NCBI GenBank assembly: GCA_934292725.1
Contig: CAKQXY010000013.1
Coordinates: 9,323-73,322 of the forward strand
Source: an uncultured Lachnospiraceae bacterium
GTDB lineage: Bacteria > Bacillota > Clostridia > Lachnospirales > Lachnospiraceae
Direction of reading: 5' to 3'
Length of the DNA: 64,000 bases
Shown piece by piece: positions 15,032-23,483 of the stretch. Below the pieces are notes generated by a model. It was not told where the DNA came from and made no database searches. It was given only the letters and a program-made list of their open reading frames with translations. The position numbers and the translations under genes were made by a program. Within the stretch, counting starts at the first letter, position 1, and every line of letters begins with the position of its first letter.

Positions 15032-16572
15032 TTCGCATGTCCTCCTTCCCACAATTCAATAATATCGTAGTCGCCATAGACAACAGTAGTTTCTTTTGTA
15101 CGTTTTTGCTTTTGCTCATAGAAAAGACCGACAAGCTGAATTGAGACGAGAGGCATCATGGCAACGAGTGCAACAACTCCAAACGCATCCTGGAGTACAT
15201 TGCCGCCAAGCGCGATGCTCGCCCCCATGAAAAACTGAAGCATAAATGTTGCTGTCATCGGACCAGATGCAACACCTCCAGAGTCAAAGGCGATAGCTGT
15301 GTAGATATCTGGAACGAAGAAGGTTAAAATTAATGCAGTTGCATAGCCTGGAATTAAAAACCAGAAAAGAGAAATTCCAGTGAGAACGCGAATCATGGAA
15401 AGTCCCATTGCAAGTGCAATTGCAATGGAGAGACTGCGCTTGATTACACGCCCAGGGATAGCACCGGCACTGACTGTTTCAATCTGTTTTTCAAGAACTG
15501 CAACAGCCGGCTCAGCTGATATGATAAACCAGCCTATTGCCATGGCAAGAGGAACGAGCCACCAGACACTTTTTCCAGAGGAAAGTGCAGCACCAAGCTC
15601 AGCGCCAAGCGCAGAAAATCCGATGTTAACGCCGGTCAAAAAGAGTACAAGACCAATATACGTATAAAGTAAGCCAATCATAATCTTTCCGAGGTGTCTG
15701 CTGTCAAGATGAAGCAGTGTAAACTGAAACAGAAAGAAGATCACGATGATTGGAAGCATAGCAATGGCAGTTTCCTTTAGATAATGAGGGATTGCATGAA
15801 GAAAGGCATATCCAATATCTGTGGTCGTGCCATAAGAAGCAGTGCTAAGATCTGCAACGGCGGCATTGTCCTTGTAGAAAAATCCAAGAATCAAAACGGC
15901 AAGAACAGGACCAATCGAGCAGAGCGCAACAAGACCAAAGCTGTCGGCTTCGGCGTTTTTATCGCTTCGTACATTAGACACACCAAGTCCAAGTGCAAGG
16001 ATAAAAGGAACAGTCATTGGTCCGGTTGTAACACCGCCGGAATCAAAAGCGATGCCAAGAAAGTTTTTGTCAGCAAAAAAAGCAAGCAAAAAGATGATGG
16101 CATAAAAGAAGATCAGCAGCAGGCGAAGGCGCATTCCTGTTAGGATACGCAGCATACATACGCTCATAAAAAAGCCTACTCCGGCACCAACTGTGATAAG
16201 CAGTACCGTGTTGCTGATATGAGGGACGGTCTGGGCAAGGACCTGGAGATCCGGTTCAGCGATCGTGATCGCGAAGCCCAGAAGAAAACTGACAGCAAGG
16301 ATCAGCGGGAGATTTTTTGTGCGTGTGAGCGCTGTTCCAATTTGATTTCCAATTGGTGTCATAGACTGCTCAGCTCCCAGTGAGAAAAGGCCCATACCGA
16401 TAATCAGCATCAGGGCTCCGACAAGAAAGGTCAGGAGAAGATCCGGCTGCATAGGGGAAATGTACAGACACAGAAGAAAGACGATTATAACGATTGGTAA
16501 AACAGAAAATAATGATTCTACCACCTTTTCCGTGACTGCGGTGCGTGTTTCTCTCAGATGAATCTGTCTGAT
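15028..16572 (-). CDS. DUF1538 family membrane protein with a non-canonical start
   Basis: This is a large membrane protein of about 514 residues with twelve or more hydrophobic segments. It is built as two halves, each holding the same signature, FDSGGVTTGPMT and FDSGGVASGPMT. These are characteristic of DUF1538, a probable transporter of unknown substrate. The promoter and a perfect AAAGGAGG fix the 5' end, yet no ATG, GTG or TTG follows at normal spacing. The in-frame codons are ATC, ATT, ATC, and the last (7 bases after GGAGG) was chosen here because homologues usually begin at about this point. The next usable codon is a GTG about 42 bases further in. Upstream ATGs lie before the expected transcription start. 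Confidence 0.8.
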   Translation of the reverse strand: MRQIHLRETRTAVTEKVVESLFSVLPIVIIVFLLCLYISPMQPDLLLTFLVGALMLIIGMGLFSLGAEQSMTPIGNQIGTALTRTKNLPLILAVSFLLGFAITIAEPDLQVLAQTVPHISNTVLLITVGAGVGFFMSVCMLRILTGMRLRLLLIFFYAIIFLLAFFADKNFLGIAFDSGGVTTGPMTVPFILALGLGVSNVRSDKNAEADSFGLVALCSIGPVLAVLILGFFYKDNAAVADLSTASYGTTTDIGYAFLHAIPHYLKETAIAMLPIIVIFFLFQFTLLHLDSRHLGKIMIGLLYTYIGLVLFLTGVNIGFSALGAELGAALSSGKSVWWLVPLAMAIGWFIISAEPAVAVLEKQIETVSAGAIPGRVIKRSLSIAIALAMGLSMIRVLTGISLFWFLIPGYATALILTFFVPDIYTAIAFDSGGVASGPMTATFMLQFFMGASIALGGNVLQDAFGVVALVAMMPLVSIQLVGLFYEQKQKRTKETTVVYGDYDIIELWEGGHAK

Positions 16573-16602
16573 AATGATACCTCCTTTAATGTGTTTTCTT
16601 TT

Positions 16603-16631
16603 AGTATAACAGATGATATTTGATCGCGCAA
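16603..16631 (-). promoter_or_regulatory. Sigma-A promoter of the DUF1538/P-II-like operon
   Basis: TTGCGC-17-TATACT on the minus strand. The start near 16596 leaves a leader of about 24 bases containing the ribosome site. It is back to back with the plus-strand promoter, and the two -35 boxes are 14 bases apart. Confidence 0.7.
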
Positions 16632-16644
16632 CCCGCAAAAACGA

Positions 16645-16673
16645 TTGACAGAAAGTTAACAGGTGAGTATAGT
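16645..16673 (+). promoter_or_regulatory. Sigma-A promoter of the PHP phosphatase gene
   Basis: A perfect TTGACA and TATAGT are separated by 17 bases, about 50 bases before the ATG. Confidence 0.8.
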
Positions 16674-16723
16674 TGGGAGTGGACAAAAATGAATTATATG
16701 TGAGAACAGAGGAGATAAATTTC

Positions 16724-17515
16724 ATGGAAAATAAAATTTTGACAACAAATTTTCATACACATACAACTCGCTGTAACCACGCATCTGGCGAGGATCGCCA
16801 GTATGTAGAGGAGGCAATAAAGGGTGGACTTAAGGTGCTTGGCTTTTCAGACCATTCACCATATTTCTTTTCAGGTGATTATTATTCTACATTCCGTATG
16901 AAAAGAGAGCAGGTGCCGGGATATGTAGATTCTATCTTGGCACTGAAGAAGGAGTACAAGGATGATATTGAGATCAAGCTTGGATTTGAGACAGAGTATT
17001 ATCCGAAGTATTTCGACAAGCTGTTGGAATTTTACAGTCAGTATCCGATTGATTACATCATTATGGGTCAGCATTTTGTCTTAAACGAGGAAGAGCATAT
17101 ATATAGTGGTGAGCTGCATCATGAGGAAGATATGATGATGCGCTATGTGGATCAGGTTATTGAAGGTCTTGAGACAGGCTGCTTTACTTATCTGGCGCAT
17201 CCTGATCTGCTTAATTTTGGCGGTTCTAAGGAAAACTATGAAAAGGCAGCAGATAAGCTGTGTGCTTATGCAGCAAAGAATAAGGTGCCGCTTGAAATTA
17301 ATATGCTTGGTATGAGAGAGCATCGCCATTATCCTAATTTTGAATTTTTTAAGATTGCAGCAAGACATAACTGCGATATTATTTTAGGATGTGATGCGCA
17401 TGAACCAAAGGATGTGTGTGATCTTGAGTCAGCAAAGACTGCACTTGAGTGGTGCCGTAAGCTTGGACTAAACAGGATTGAATATCCTGAGCTAAAGAAG
17501 CCATGCAGAAAGTAG
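16724..17515 (+). CDS. Histidinol-phosphatase-like PHP-domain protein
   Basis: The 263-residue protein is a PHP-fold metal-dependent phosphoesterase. It opens with the metal-binding motif NFHTHTTRCNHA, followed by FSDHSPY, GFETEYY, an interior LAHPDLL and a C-terminal GCDAHEP. All expected His and Asp ligands are in place. The overall length and the FSDHSPY and MGQHF motifs fit the HisJ/HisK histidinol-phosphatase family, the enzyme for the penultimate step of histidine synthesis. No other his gene is nearby, so a different phosphoester substrate cannot be excluded. The ATG follows AGAGGAGAT by about 9 bases. Confidence 0.82.
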   Translation: MENKILTTNFHTHTTRCNHASGEDRQYVEEAIKGGLKVLGFSDHSPYFFSGDYYSTFRMKREQVPGYVDSILALKKEYKDDIEIKLGFETEYYPKYFDKLLEFYSQYPIDYIIMGQHFVLNEEEHIYSGELHHEEDMMMRYVDQVIEGLETGCFTYLAHPDLLNFGGSKENYEKAADKLCAYAAKNKVPLEINMLGMREHRHYPNFEFFKIAARHNCDIILGCDAHEPKDVCDLESAKTALEWCRKLGLNRIEYPELKKPCRK

Positions 17516-17530
17516 AATGATCAAAACAAA

Positions 17531-17588
17531 AAGAGCCTGTCAGTGAATTGCGCAAAATATTACGTAATCTACTGATCAGGCTTTTATT
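17531..17588. terminator. Bidirectional terminator between the PHP gene and pepC
   Basis: AGCCTGtCAGT pairs with ACTGatCAGGCT over a long loop. TTTTATTT follows on the plus strand and CTTTTTG on the minus strand. Confidence 0.65.
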
Positions 17589-17605
17589 TGCTGCCAAATG
17601 AAAGA

Positions 17606-18943
17606 TTAAAGAGCAAGTGATCCCATTGGATCCCACGGCTCAAGCATGATTGGTTCAGAATCATACTCTGCGATGTAAGAATCAGGCAGATATTTTTTAT
17701 TGACAACGATCTGGTACATATATTCGTCAAACCATTCGTCGCTCATGACATAATAACCCTTTTTGCCAGGTGCATCGCCCCAGCTGTTTTCTACGCGCCA
17801 GCGATTTGGCTTGCCTTCTTCATCAAGATTTACGCCTTGAAATACCATTGCATGTGTCATTAAGCTTTCACCATACTCAAGGCGCTCTGCCTTATTCATG
17901 CCAAATGTAACACCGAGAAGCTTGTCAGTTTGATATGTATTAGTATCAAGAAGTCCCTCATCGCGGGAAGAATCCTTACCGACATCACAGCCAAACCATA
18001 CAGGAGAACCGTCCTTCATCTGTGCGATTGCTGCTTTTTTGAGCTCTTCAATCGGAAGATTTAAGTAGCGAACCGGGCAGCCTTCCTTTACATTTCCAAG
18101 GAATTTTACGCTGTAGCTTCTGTGATAAGGCTTATCAGCAGTAGGAGCATTGATTAAGCTGACATAGTCATCAAGATTTAAGCCAACATATTTTTCAAAG
18201 AATGCAGTTCCGGTAAGATTAGTGTCACGTATAAATTTATCATCCTTATCAGTAACCTCAAGGTCAAAAGTCTTTGGAGGTTCGCCAAGGCAGATACATA
18301 AAACGCGATAAATTTCTTCCATCATAGATTCCTTTTTTGCGCGAAGCTCGTCTAAAGTAGAACCATCGGCATAAGCCTTGCGCAGACGGCATGCATCCTC
18401 ACGAAGTTTTCTTGTAAGGGCAGCTGTCATTTCACGTGTAGCAGATGAGGAAACTGTTTCAGGCATTGCTTCTTTTGGGACAACACCATATTTACGGACA
18501 AGATTGCACAGCATATCCCACTGTCCGCCATCACCAAGCGGAGCAGATAAAAGGAAGGAGATAAGACGTCCCTGTGTTGGCTCATCGAGTGTTTCAAGAA
18601 TACTTTCAAGGAAATAGTTGGATTTTTCAAGCTTGTCGTAGAAAAGCGTATAGTTTTGAGACAGCTCAAAGGTCTTTAAATTTAAATTTTTTATTACCTC
18701 GAAGCGAAACGTATTAAGTGCTGCAAACATCCAGCAGCGGCCGCTTTGCTTCTGATTTGTAATTTCACCCTGCTCAAGAGAAATAGAGTAGGAGTGACGG
18801 CTTTCACGCTGTGCCATTGGATTTTTAGATGCTGCCAGTAATCCGGCAGAGGTAACAGCATTCATAGCAATGCGATTAACTGGATTCGACGAAAATGCAG
18901 TGGAAAATTCAGTAAGAACTTCGTTTGTAATATCATGATTCAT
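17606..18943 (-). CDS. pepC: Aminopeptidase C (bleomycin hydrolase family, C1B)
   Basis: This 445-residue cysteine peptidase lies within the usual length of the family. The catalytic cysteine is in QKQSGRCWMFAALN, the histidine in LMTHAMVFQGVN and the asparagine in WRVENSWGD. Family members are cytoplasmic homohexamers that release amino acids from peptide N-termini. There is no signal peptide. The ATG at 18943 has AGAAGGG 7 bases upstream. An upstream in-frame ATG lies before the promoter and is not used. Confidence 0.95.
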   Translation of the reverse strand: MNHDITNEVLTEFSTAFSSNPVNRIAMNAVTSAGLLAASKNPMAQRESRHSYSISLEQGEITNQKQSGRCWMFAALNTFRFEVIKNLNLKTFELSQNYTLFYDKLEKSNYFLESILETLDEPTQGRLISFLLSAPLGDGGQWDMLCNLVRKYGVVPKEAMPETVSSSATREMTAALTRKLREDACRLRKAYADGSTLDELRAKKESMMEEIYRVLCICLGEPPKTFDLEVTDKDDKFIRDTNLTGTAFFEKYVGLNLDDYVSLINAPTADKPYHRSYSVKFLGNVKEGCPVRYLNLPIEELKKAAIAQMKDGSPVWFGCDVGKDSSRDEGLLDTNTYQTDKLLGVTFGMNKAERLEYGESLMTHAMVFQGVNLDEEGKPNRWRVENSWGDAPGKKGYYVMSDEWFDEYMYQIVVNKKYLPDSYIAEYDSEPIMLEPWDPMGSLAL

Positions 18944-18986
18944 AATAAAACCCTTCTTTCTGCGTAATGTATACTGCTGTGTTTTG

Positions 18987-19015
18987 ATTGTAGCACCGTC
19001 CACGACATTTGTAAA
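18987..19015 (-). promoter_or_regulatory. Sigma-A promoter of pepC
   Basis: TTTACA-17-TACAAT on the minus strand, about 40 bases upstream of the pepC ATG. Confidence 0.7.
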
Positions 19016-19051
19016 GTAGGGCAAAAAAGAGTAATTTTTTCAACAACATAA

Positions 19052-19080
19052 TTGCATTTTTTTATGATGCACTTTATAAT
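19052..19080 (+). promoter_or_regulatory. Sigma-A promoter of the deleted mscL and metal importer genes
   Basis: TTGCAT-17-TATAAT with a consensus -10 box. There is no terminator between the first short gene and the importer, so this may drive the whole cluster. Confidence 0.75.
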
Positions 19081-19133
19081 GAAAAACAAGGAGAAATCCA
19101 AAGCTTTATAATAACAATGGAAGGGAGACAGGT

Positions 19134-19328
19134 ATGAAAAAACTGATTAATGAGTTCAAGGAATTTGCACTCAAGGGAAACATGCTTGACATGGCAATCG
19201 GTTTAATTATGGGTTCGACAAAGATTTGTCCGTACTGCAAGAGTGAAATTCATATTGATGCAGTCAAATGTCCGCACTGTGCATCTGACCTTCCATTAGA
19301 TGAAAAGAAAGAAGCGGACAAAAAATAA
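19134..19328 (+). pseudogene. mscL: Large-conductance mechanosensitive channel gene with the pore deleted in frame
   Basis: The frame codes for 64 residues, against about 120-150 for MscL. Residues 1-27 match the MscL N-terminus: amphipathic helix, then FKEFALKGNMLDMAIG and the first turns of TM1. From residue 28 on it is a zinc-ribbon tail with CPYC and CPHC and a lysine-rich end, as found at the C-terminus of some Clostridial MscL proteins. The rest of TM1, the periplasmic loop, TM2 and the helical bundle linker are missing, yet the frame stays open. The promoter and a GGGAGACAGGT ribosome site are intact, so a peptide may still be made, but it cannot form the channel. Confidence 0.8.
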
Positions 19329-19363
19329 ATAAGCAAAATGCTTATGAGCAAAAGGAGAAAGTG

Positions 19364-20530
19364 ATGAGAAAAACACATAGAAACTGGAAGGCAGCAGTAT
19401 TTGTGCTTGCAGCTGCGCTTTCTACAACACCTGTGTTTGCAGCGAAGGAAAAAGAGGAGAGTACTTCGAAAGAGGCATCAACAGAAAATGATGGCGAGCG
19501 CACAATTATTGATCATGCAGGCAATGAGGTTACACTTCCAGAGGAAATAAACAGAATTGTTGTGACTGATACGCTTCCGCTGCCATCTGTATTATCACTA
19601 TATTTAGACAGTGCAGAAAAGCTTGTCGGAATCAGCCCAGTCAGCATGAGTGCCGCAAAGGCAGGTCTTCTTGGTGAGCTGTATCCGGAAATTCTTGATG
19701 CAGATACCTCATTTTTTGAAAATAATGAGCTTAATATTGAGAGCTTATTAGCACTAGAGCCAGATCTTGTTTTTTATAATGCGCAGAACAAGGAGCTTGG
19801 CGAATCTCTTGCATCAGCAGGTTTGACAGCAGTTGCAGTTTCTGTTACTAAGTGGGATTACAATGCAGCAGATACATTTGATGCATGGATGGATCTTTTA
19901 GCAGACATTTTCCCAGAGGAAAAAGAAAAAGCAGAAGCTGCCAAGGAATATGGTGAAAAAGTAGAAGAAGAAATTCAGGATAAGACAGACGAGCTTAAAG
20001 ATGAAGAAAAAAAGAATGTATTTTTCTTATTTAACTACAGTGACACTGCACTTGTAACTTCTGGAAAGAATTTCTGGGGACAGTACTGGTGTGATGCAAT
20101 AAATGCAGTAAATGTAGGCGAGGAAATTGAGGCAGAGCGTTCAAATGCATCTGTCAATATGGAGCAGGTCTACAGTTGGGATCCAGAAATTATCTTCATC
20201 AGCAATTTCACAAAGGCAATGCCAGAAGATCTTTACAATAATACAATCGGTGATAATGACTGGAGCAGTGTTAGTGCTGTAAAAAATGAGCAGGTTTACA
20301 AGATGCCGCTTGGCGCCTACAGAAGCTTTACGCCAGGTGCAGATACTCCGATGACGCTTATGTGGCTTGCAAAGACAGTTTATCCTGATCTGTTTGAGGA
20401 CGTTGATATGACTGAGGAAGTCGAAAATTACTATAAGGACGTTTTCAGCATTGAACTGACTGATGATCAGGTTGCACAAATGTATACACCGTCAGCAGAT
20501 GCGGCAAATGGATATGGAAGCAGCAAATAA
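19364..20530 (+). CDS. Iron/cobalamin-type ABC transporter, substrate-binding protein
   Basis: The 388-residue exported protein belongs to the periplasmic-binding-protein-2 (FhuD/BtuF/FepB) fold. A signal peptide with RKTHRNWK, a hydrophobic core and VFAA for type I cleavage is clear. There is no lipobox cysteine, which is unusual for a Gram-positive binding protein. The mature protein has an acidic, Lys-rich stretch and then the domain with ERTIIDHAGNEVTLP and ALEPDLVFYN. AAAGGAG lies 6 bases before the ATG; a GTG one codon earlier is too close to it. Permease and ATPase genes follow with overlaps. The ligand could be siderophore iron, haem or corrinoid. Confidence 0.88.
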   Translation: MRKTHRNWKAAVFVLAAALSTTPVFAAKEKEESTSKEASTENDGERTIIDHAGNEVTLPEEINRIVVTDTLPLPSVLSLYLDSAEKLVGISPVSMSAAKAGLLGELYPEILDADTSFFENNELNIESLLALEPDLVFYNAQNKELGESLASAGLTAVAVSVTKWDYNAADTFDAWMDLLADIFPEEKEKAEAAKEYGEKVEEEIQDKTDELKDEEKKNVFFLFNYSDTALVTSGKNFWGQYWCDAINAVNVGEEIEAERSNASVNMEQVYSWDPEIIFISNFTKAMPEDLYNNTIGDNDWSSVSAVKNEQVYKMPLGAYRSFTPGADTPMTLMWLAKTVYPDLFEDVDMTEEVENYYKDVFSIELTDDQVAQMYTPSADAANGYGSSK

Positions 20531-21539
20531 AAACAGAAAATGGAATACAAAGCGCAGTCTTGCGGCAGGGGTGATAACCCTTGTCGCATGTGCTGTTTCT
20601 TTGGGAATGGGGCGTTATACAATTGCACCATATGATGTGCTTCGTGCTATTTTTGATGTGTTTACTGGTTCTGATACAGTAAGCGATACTATGCGTCATG
20701 TAGTCTGTTTTGTGCGTGTGCCACGTATACTTGGGGCACTTTTGTGCGGAGCAGGTCTTGCTGTTGCCGGAGCAGGTTTTCAGGCAGTGTTTGCCAATCC
20801 ACTTGCTACACCTGATACGCTAGGTGTTGGAAATGCAGCTTCATTTGGTGCGGTGGCAGCCATTTTAATGGGAGCTGGGCGTGCAGGAATACAAAGCAGT
20901 GCACTTTTATGCGGACTGTTTTCTGTATGCCTTGTTTATTTATTTGCAGGAACTGGAGGTGAGAACAGAACACTTCGTCTTGTGCTTTCAGGTATGATTA
21001 TCGGTTCTTTTTTCTCCTCAATGGTATCATTTGCAAAGTATGTGGCAGATCCGCAGGATGAGCTTCCATCAATTACTTACTGGCTTTTAGGCAGCTTGAA
21101 AAATATGAGCTGGCCATTACTTTTATCTGGTGCAGGCTGGATTTTGGCAGGAATTGTGATCCTTGTACTTTTCAGGTGGAAGCTGGATGCATTGATGCTA
21201 AGCGAGGAAGAGGTGAAAAGCTTTGGAATATCAGTGCACGGTTTTCGTTTTCTGACAGTGGCGGCTTCATCAACAATCACAGCAGCAGTCGTGTCTATGT
21301 GCGGACAGATTGGCTGGATTGGTCTTTTGATTCCACATTTTTGCCGAATGATTTATGGAGGGAGCAACAAAGACGTAATTTTGTCTTCGATAGTATATGG
21401 TGCATTATTTTTGCTTATTACTGACACAGCGTCGCGCTGTATTACAGCATCAGAAATTCCGGCAGCGATCCTTACAAGTTTGATTGGAGCGCCACTTTTT
21501 TTAATTCTGCTTGCTAAAAATGGAGGTCTTCGCGGATGA
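20514..21539 (+). CDS. Iron/cobalamin-type ABC transporter, permease (FecCD family)
   Basis: The 341-residue membrane protein has about ten membrane segments. It carries FecCD family landmarks: VRVPRILGALLCGAGLAVAG near the start, ANPLATPDTLGVGNAASFG after TM2, and GWIGLLIPHFCRMI near the end, the segment that contacts the ATPase. The start overlaps the binding-protein gene by 17 bases. Several ATGs are available (20499, 20508, 20514) and none has a strong ribosome site. The last was chosen because the basic N-terminus NKNRKWNTKR then leads straight into TM1. One permease gene implies a homodimer. Confidence 0.9.
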   Translation: MEAANKNRKWNTKRSLAAGVITLVACAVSLGMGRYTIAPYDVLRAIFDVFTGSDTVSDTMRHVVCFVRVPRILGALLCGAGLAVAGAGFQAVFANPLATPDTLGVGNAASFGAVAAILMGAGRAGIQSSALLCGLFSVCLVYLFAGTGGENRTLRLVLSGMIIGSFFSSMVSFAKYVADPQDELPSITYWLLGSLKNMSWPLLLSGAGWILAGIVILVLFRWKLDALMLSEEEVKSFGISVHGFRFLTVAASSTITAAVVSMCGQIGWIGLLIPHFCRMIYGGSNKDVILSSIVYGALFLLITDTASRCITASEIPAAILTSLIGAPLFLILLAKNGGLRG

Positions 21540-22333
21540 GGTTAGAGATAAAAGACGCTTCAATTGGCTACAAAAAACAAGTGTTGGCATCAAATATAAA
21601 TATGGCGAGTGAGCCCGGCATGGTTACAGCGATTCTCGGACAAAATGGCTGCGGCAAGACAACATTTGTGAAGAGTCTGATGAAGCTTATACCATGGTGC
21701 GGCGGCGGCGCATTTTTAGATGGTGCTGATATGCGAACTATCAAAGACAGACAGCTGTGGCGAAAAATGGCATATGTGCCTCAAAAATCAACAAGCGTAC
21801 CATATTCAGCGCTGGATATGGTGCTTCTTGGACGCAATCCATACAAATCACTTTTTGCGCAGCCAGATAGTAATGATAGAAAAATGGCAGAGGCAGCACT
21901 AGAGCGTGTTGGAATGCTTTCATTTTCTGAATACTCATATGATAAACTTAGTGCAGGACAGCAGCAGCTTGTAAAGCTTGCGCGAGCACTTGTAGCATCG
22001 CCATCGCTTTTAATTATGGATGAGCCTGAGAGCGGACTTGATTTGCGTCACACAGCGCAGCTGATACAGCTGATAAAGGAATTGTGCAAGACAGATAATA
22101 AACAGGTTTTATTTATCACGCACAGGCCAGATCATGCGCTTATGACAGCAGATAAGACACTTTTATTTTTGCCAGAGAATGAGCTTTTACATACTTCTTT
22201 TGTTTTGTGGGGAGATACGAAAAATATTTTGTGTCAGGAAAATTTAGAACAAGCTTATGGAATACCGTTTGCTATTAGAGAACGCGCTAGAAAGGAGATA
22301 TCATGCCAAGAAAAAAGACAGCCGTATTTGTGA
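21536..22333 (+). CDS. Iron/cobalamin-type ABC transporter, ATPase
   Basis: The 265-residue ATPase has Walker A ILGQNGCGKTTFVK, Q-loop YVPQK, signature LSAGQQQLVKLARAL, Walker B LLIMDEPESGLD and switch His in FITHRPDH, all typical of the FecE/BtuD branch. The start codon overlaps the permease stop as ATGA, so translation is coupled. It energises uptake through the FecCD-type permease. The 3' end overlaps the next gene by 31 bases. Confidence 0.93.
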   Translation: MRLEIKDASIGYKKQVLASNINMASEPGMVTAILGQNGCGKTTFVKSLMKLIPWCGGGAFLDGADMRTIKDRQLWRKMAYVPQKSTSVPYSALDMVLLGRNPYKSLFAQPDSNDRKMAEAALERVGMLSFSEYSYDKLSAGQQQLVKLARALVASPSLLIMDEPESGLDLRHTAQLIQLIKELCKTDNKQVLFITHRPDHALMTADKTLLFLPENELLHTSFVLWGDTKNILCQENLEQAYGIPFAIRERARKEISCQEKRQPYL

Positions 22334-23058
22334 CTGTGATTACAGCACTTCTTGTTGTAATGGTGCTGTCAGTTGCAATGAGCGTTCATCACTATGAAAA
22401 AACTGTTTTAATTACGCTGGATGCTGCAGGTGAACAGGCAGCGGGAAATGAGACAGGATTAGCAGAGATTAGGCGACAGCTAGAGGCTGATAAGGCAGAT
22501 GCTTCAACAGGAACCATGTTTTGGAATGGTTCTGTTTGTGTTACAAAGTATCGCGCATGGGGCGGTCGCACAACGACATATTATGTATGTCCTTATTTAA
22601 GTGCAGTATCGACAGAAACAATAGGTGATACACCAAAGGAGTGGACAGTTTCGCTTTCATTTGCAATGTGTGCAACACAGGGAGAGGAACTCGTTAACTT
22701 TAATAAAAAATTTGCTGTGCGAGATATCGAATTAAATTGCCGCGCAGGAAAGGATGCAGCAATCTTGTCAGCAGCATATAATGATATGGATATGACAGAT
22801 ATTAATGGGGATCTTCTTTCGTATACATTCCGCGATAAGGAGGAGCTGACAACTGATACAAGTGTTTATGCGAAGCTTATGATGGTATCAAAAAAATCGC
22901 TAAATCAAAGTGAGGCTGAGGCTAAGGAAGGTGTAGATGAAAAAGACAGCATGATGGTAAACTGGGCGTTTCGCCTTGAGGAAGATGGCCGCCTAGTCAA
23001 TAATTTTGATGGCGTTCAGGTGGAAATTCCGTACACAATGGAGGAAACAAATGATTGA
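22303..23058 (+). CDS. Unknown membrane-anchored extracellular protein
   Basis: The protein has 251 residues with a basic start, one membrane segment (VFVTVITALLVVMVLSVAMS) and then an extracellular domain of about 220 residues with mixed strand-like composition (TTTYYVCPYLSAVSTETIG). It contains four cysteines and many acidic residues. I do not recognise a family. AAAGGAG lies 5-6 bases before the ATG, within the ATPase gene. The long overlap and tight packing imply co-expression with the metal-complex importer, so an accessory role in ligand capture or reduction is possible but is only inference. Confidence 0.7.
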   Translation: MPRKKTAVFVTVITALLVVMVLSVAMSVHHYEKTVLITLDAAGEQAAGNETGLAEIRRQLEADKADASTGTMFWNGSVCVTKYRAWGGRTTTYYVCPYLSAVSTETIGDTPKEWTVSLSFAMCATQGEELVNFNKKFAVRDIELNCRAGKDAAILSAAYNDMDMTDINGDLLSYTFRDKEELTTDTSVYAKLMMVSKKSLNQSEAEAKEGVDEKDSMMVNWAFRLEEDGRLVNNFDGVQVEIPYTMEETND

Positions 23059-23377
23059 TCATGGAACATTACTGTCCATTCCGTTTCTGAAAAAGAGCCG
23101 TTTTACTGGGTCAGACAGAGGAATGCGCTACAGCATTTATAAAATAGAAGAAGAGAATGAAACATTTCTCGAGGCAGCCGCCTGTCCAGGACCATTTTCC
23201 GTAGATTTTACAAAGCCAGAGCTGTTTACAAAAAAGCGTTTCTCATTTGATGATGAAGGACGTGCAGCCGCAGTTGACTGGCTCAATGAGCTCTACGAAG
23301 AAAAGCGCGAGTTCTTTGAGGATGTTTATAAGCATCCGGATAAATATTATAAAGAGCATCATAAAACGGATGAATAA
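23051..23377 (+). CDS. Unknown small soluble protein
   Basis: The 108-residue protein has no membrane segment. A central cysteine lies in EAAACPGPFSVDFT. The C-terminal third is helical, charged and rich in aromatic residues (WLNELYEEKREFFEDVYKHP). The ATG at 23051 has GGAGG about 6 bases upstream and overlaps the stop of the previous gene by 8 bases, so it is the last member of the importer cluster. No family is recognised. Confidence 0.7.
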   Translation: MIDHGTLLSIPFLKKSRFTGSDRGMRYSIYKIEEENETFLEAAACPGPFSVDFTKPELFTKKRFSFDDEGRAAAVDWLNELYEEKREFFEDVYKHPDKYYKEHHKTDE

Positions 23378-23398
23378 AAGGTTTGTATGGCAAGACAC

Positions 23399-23426
23399 TT
23401 GCATATTTATCAAAATGTGGTATGAT
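23399..23426 (+). promoter_or_regulatory. Sigma-A promoter of ddl
   Basis: TTGCAT and TATGAT with a 16-base spacer, about 58 bases before the ddl start. Confidence 0.6.
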
Positions 23427-23483
23427 AGCAAAGGCAAACATTGCAGCTTTTGTTGTTAAGAATTGCAAAGAAAGGGAAAAATT

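Noticed and set aside
19361..20530. Lipoprotein signal on the metal-complex binding protein
   Set aside because: There is no cysteine near the cleavage site; the VFAA context fits ordinary signal peptidase I.
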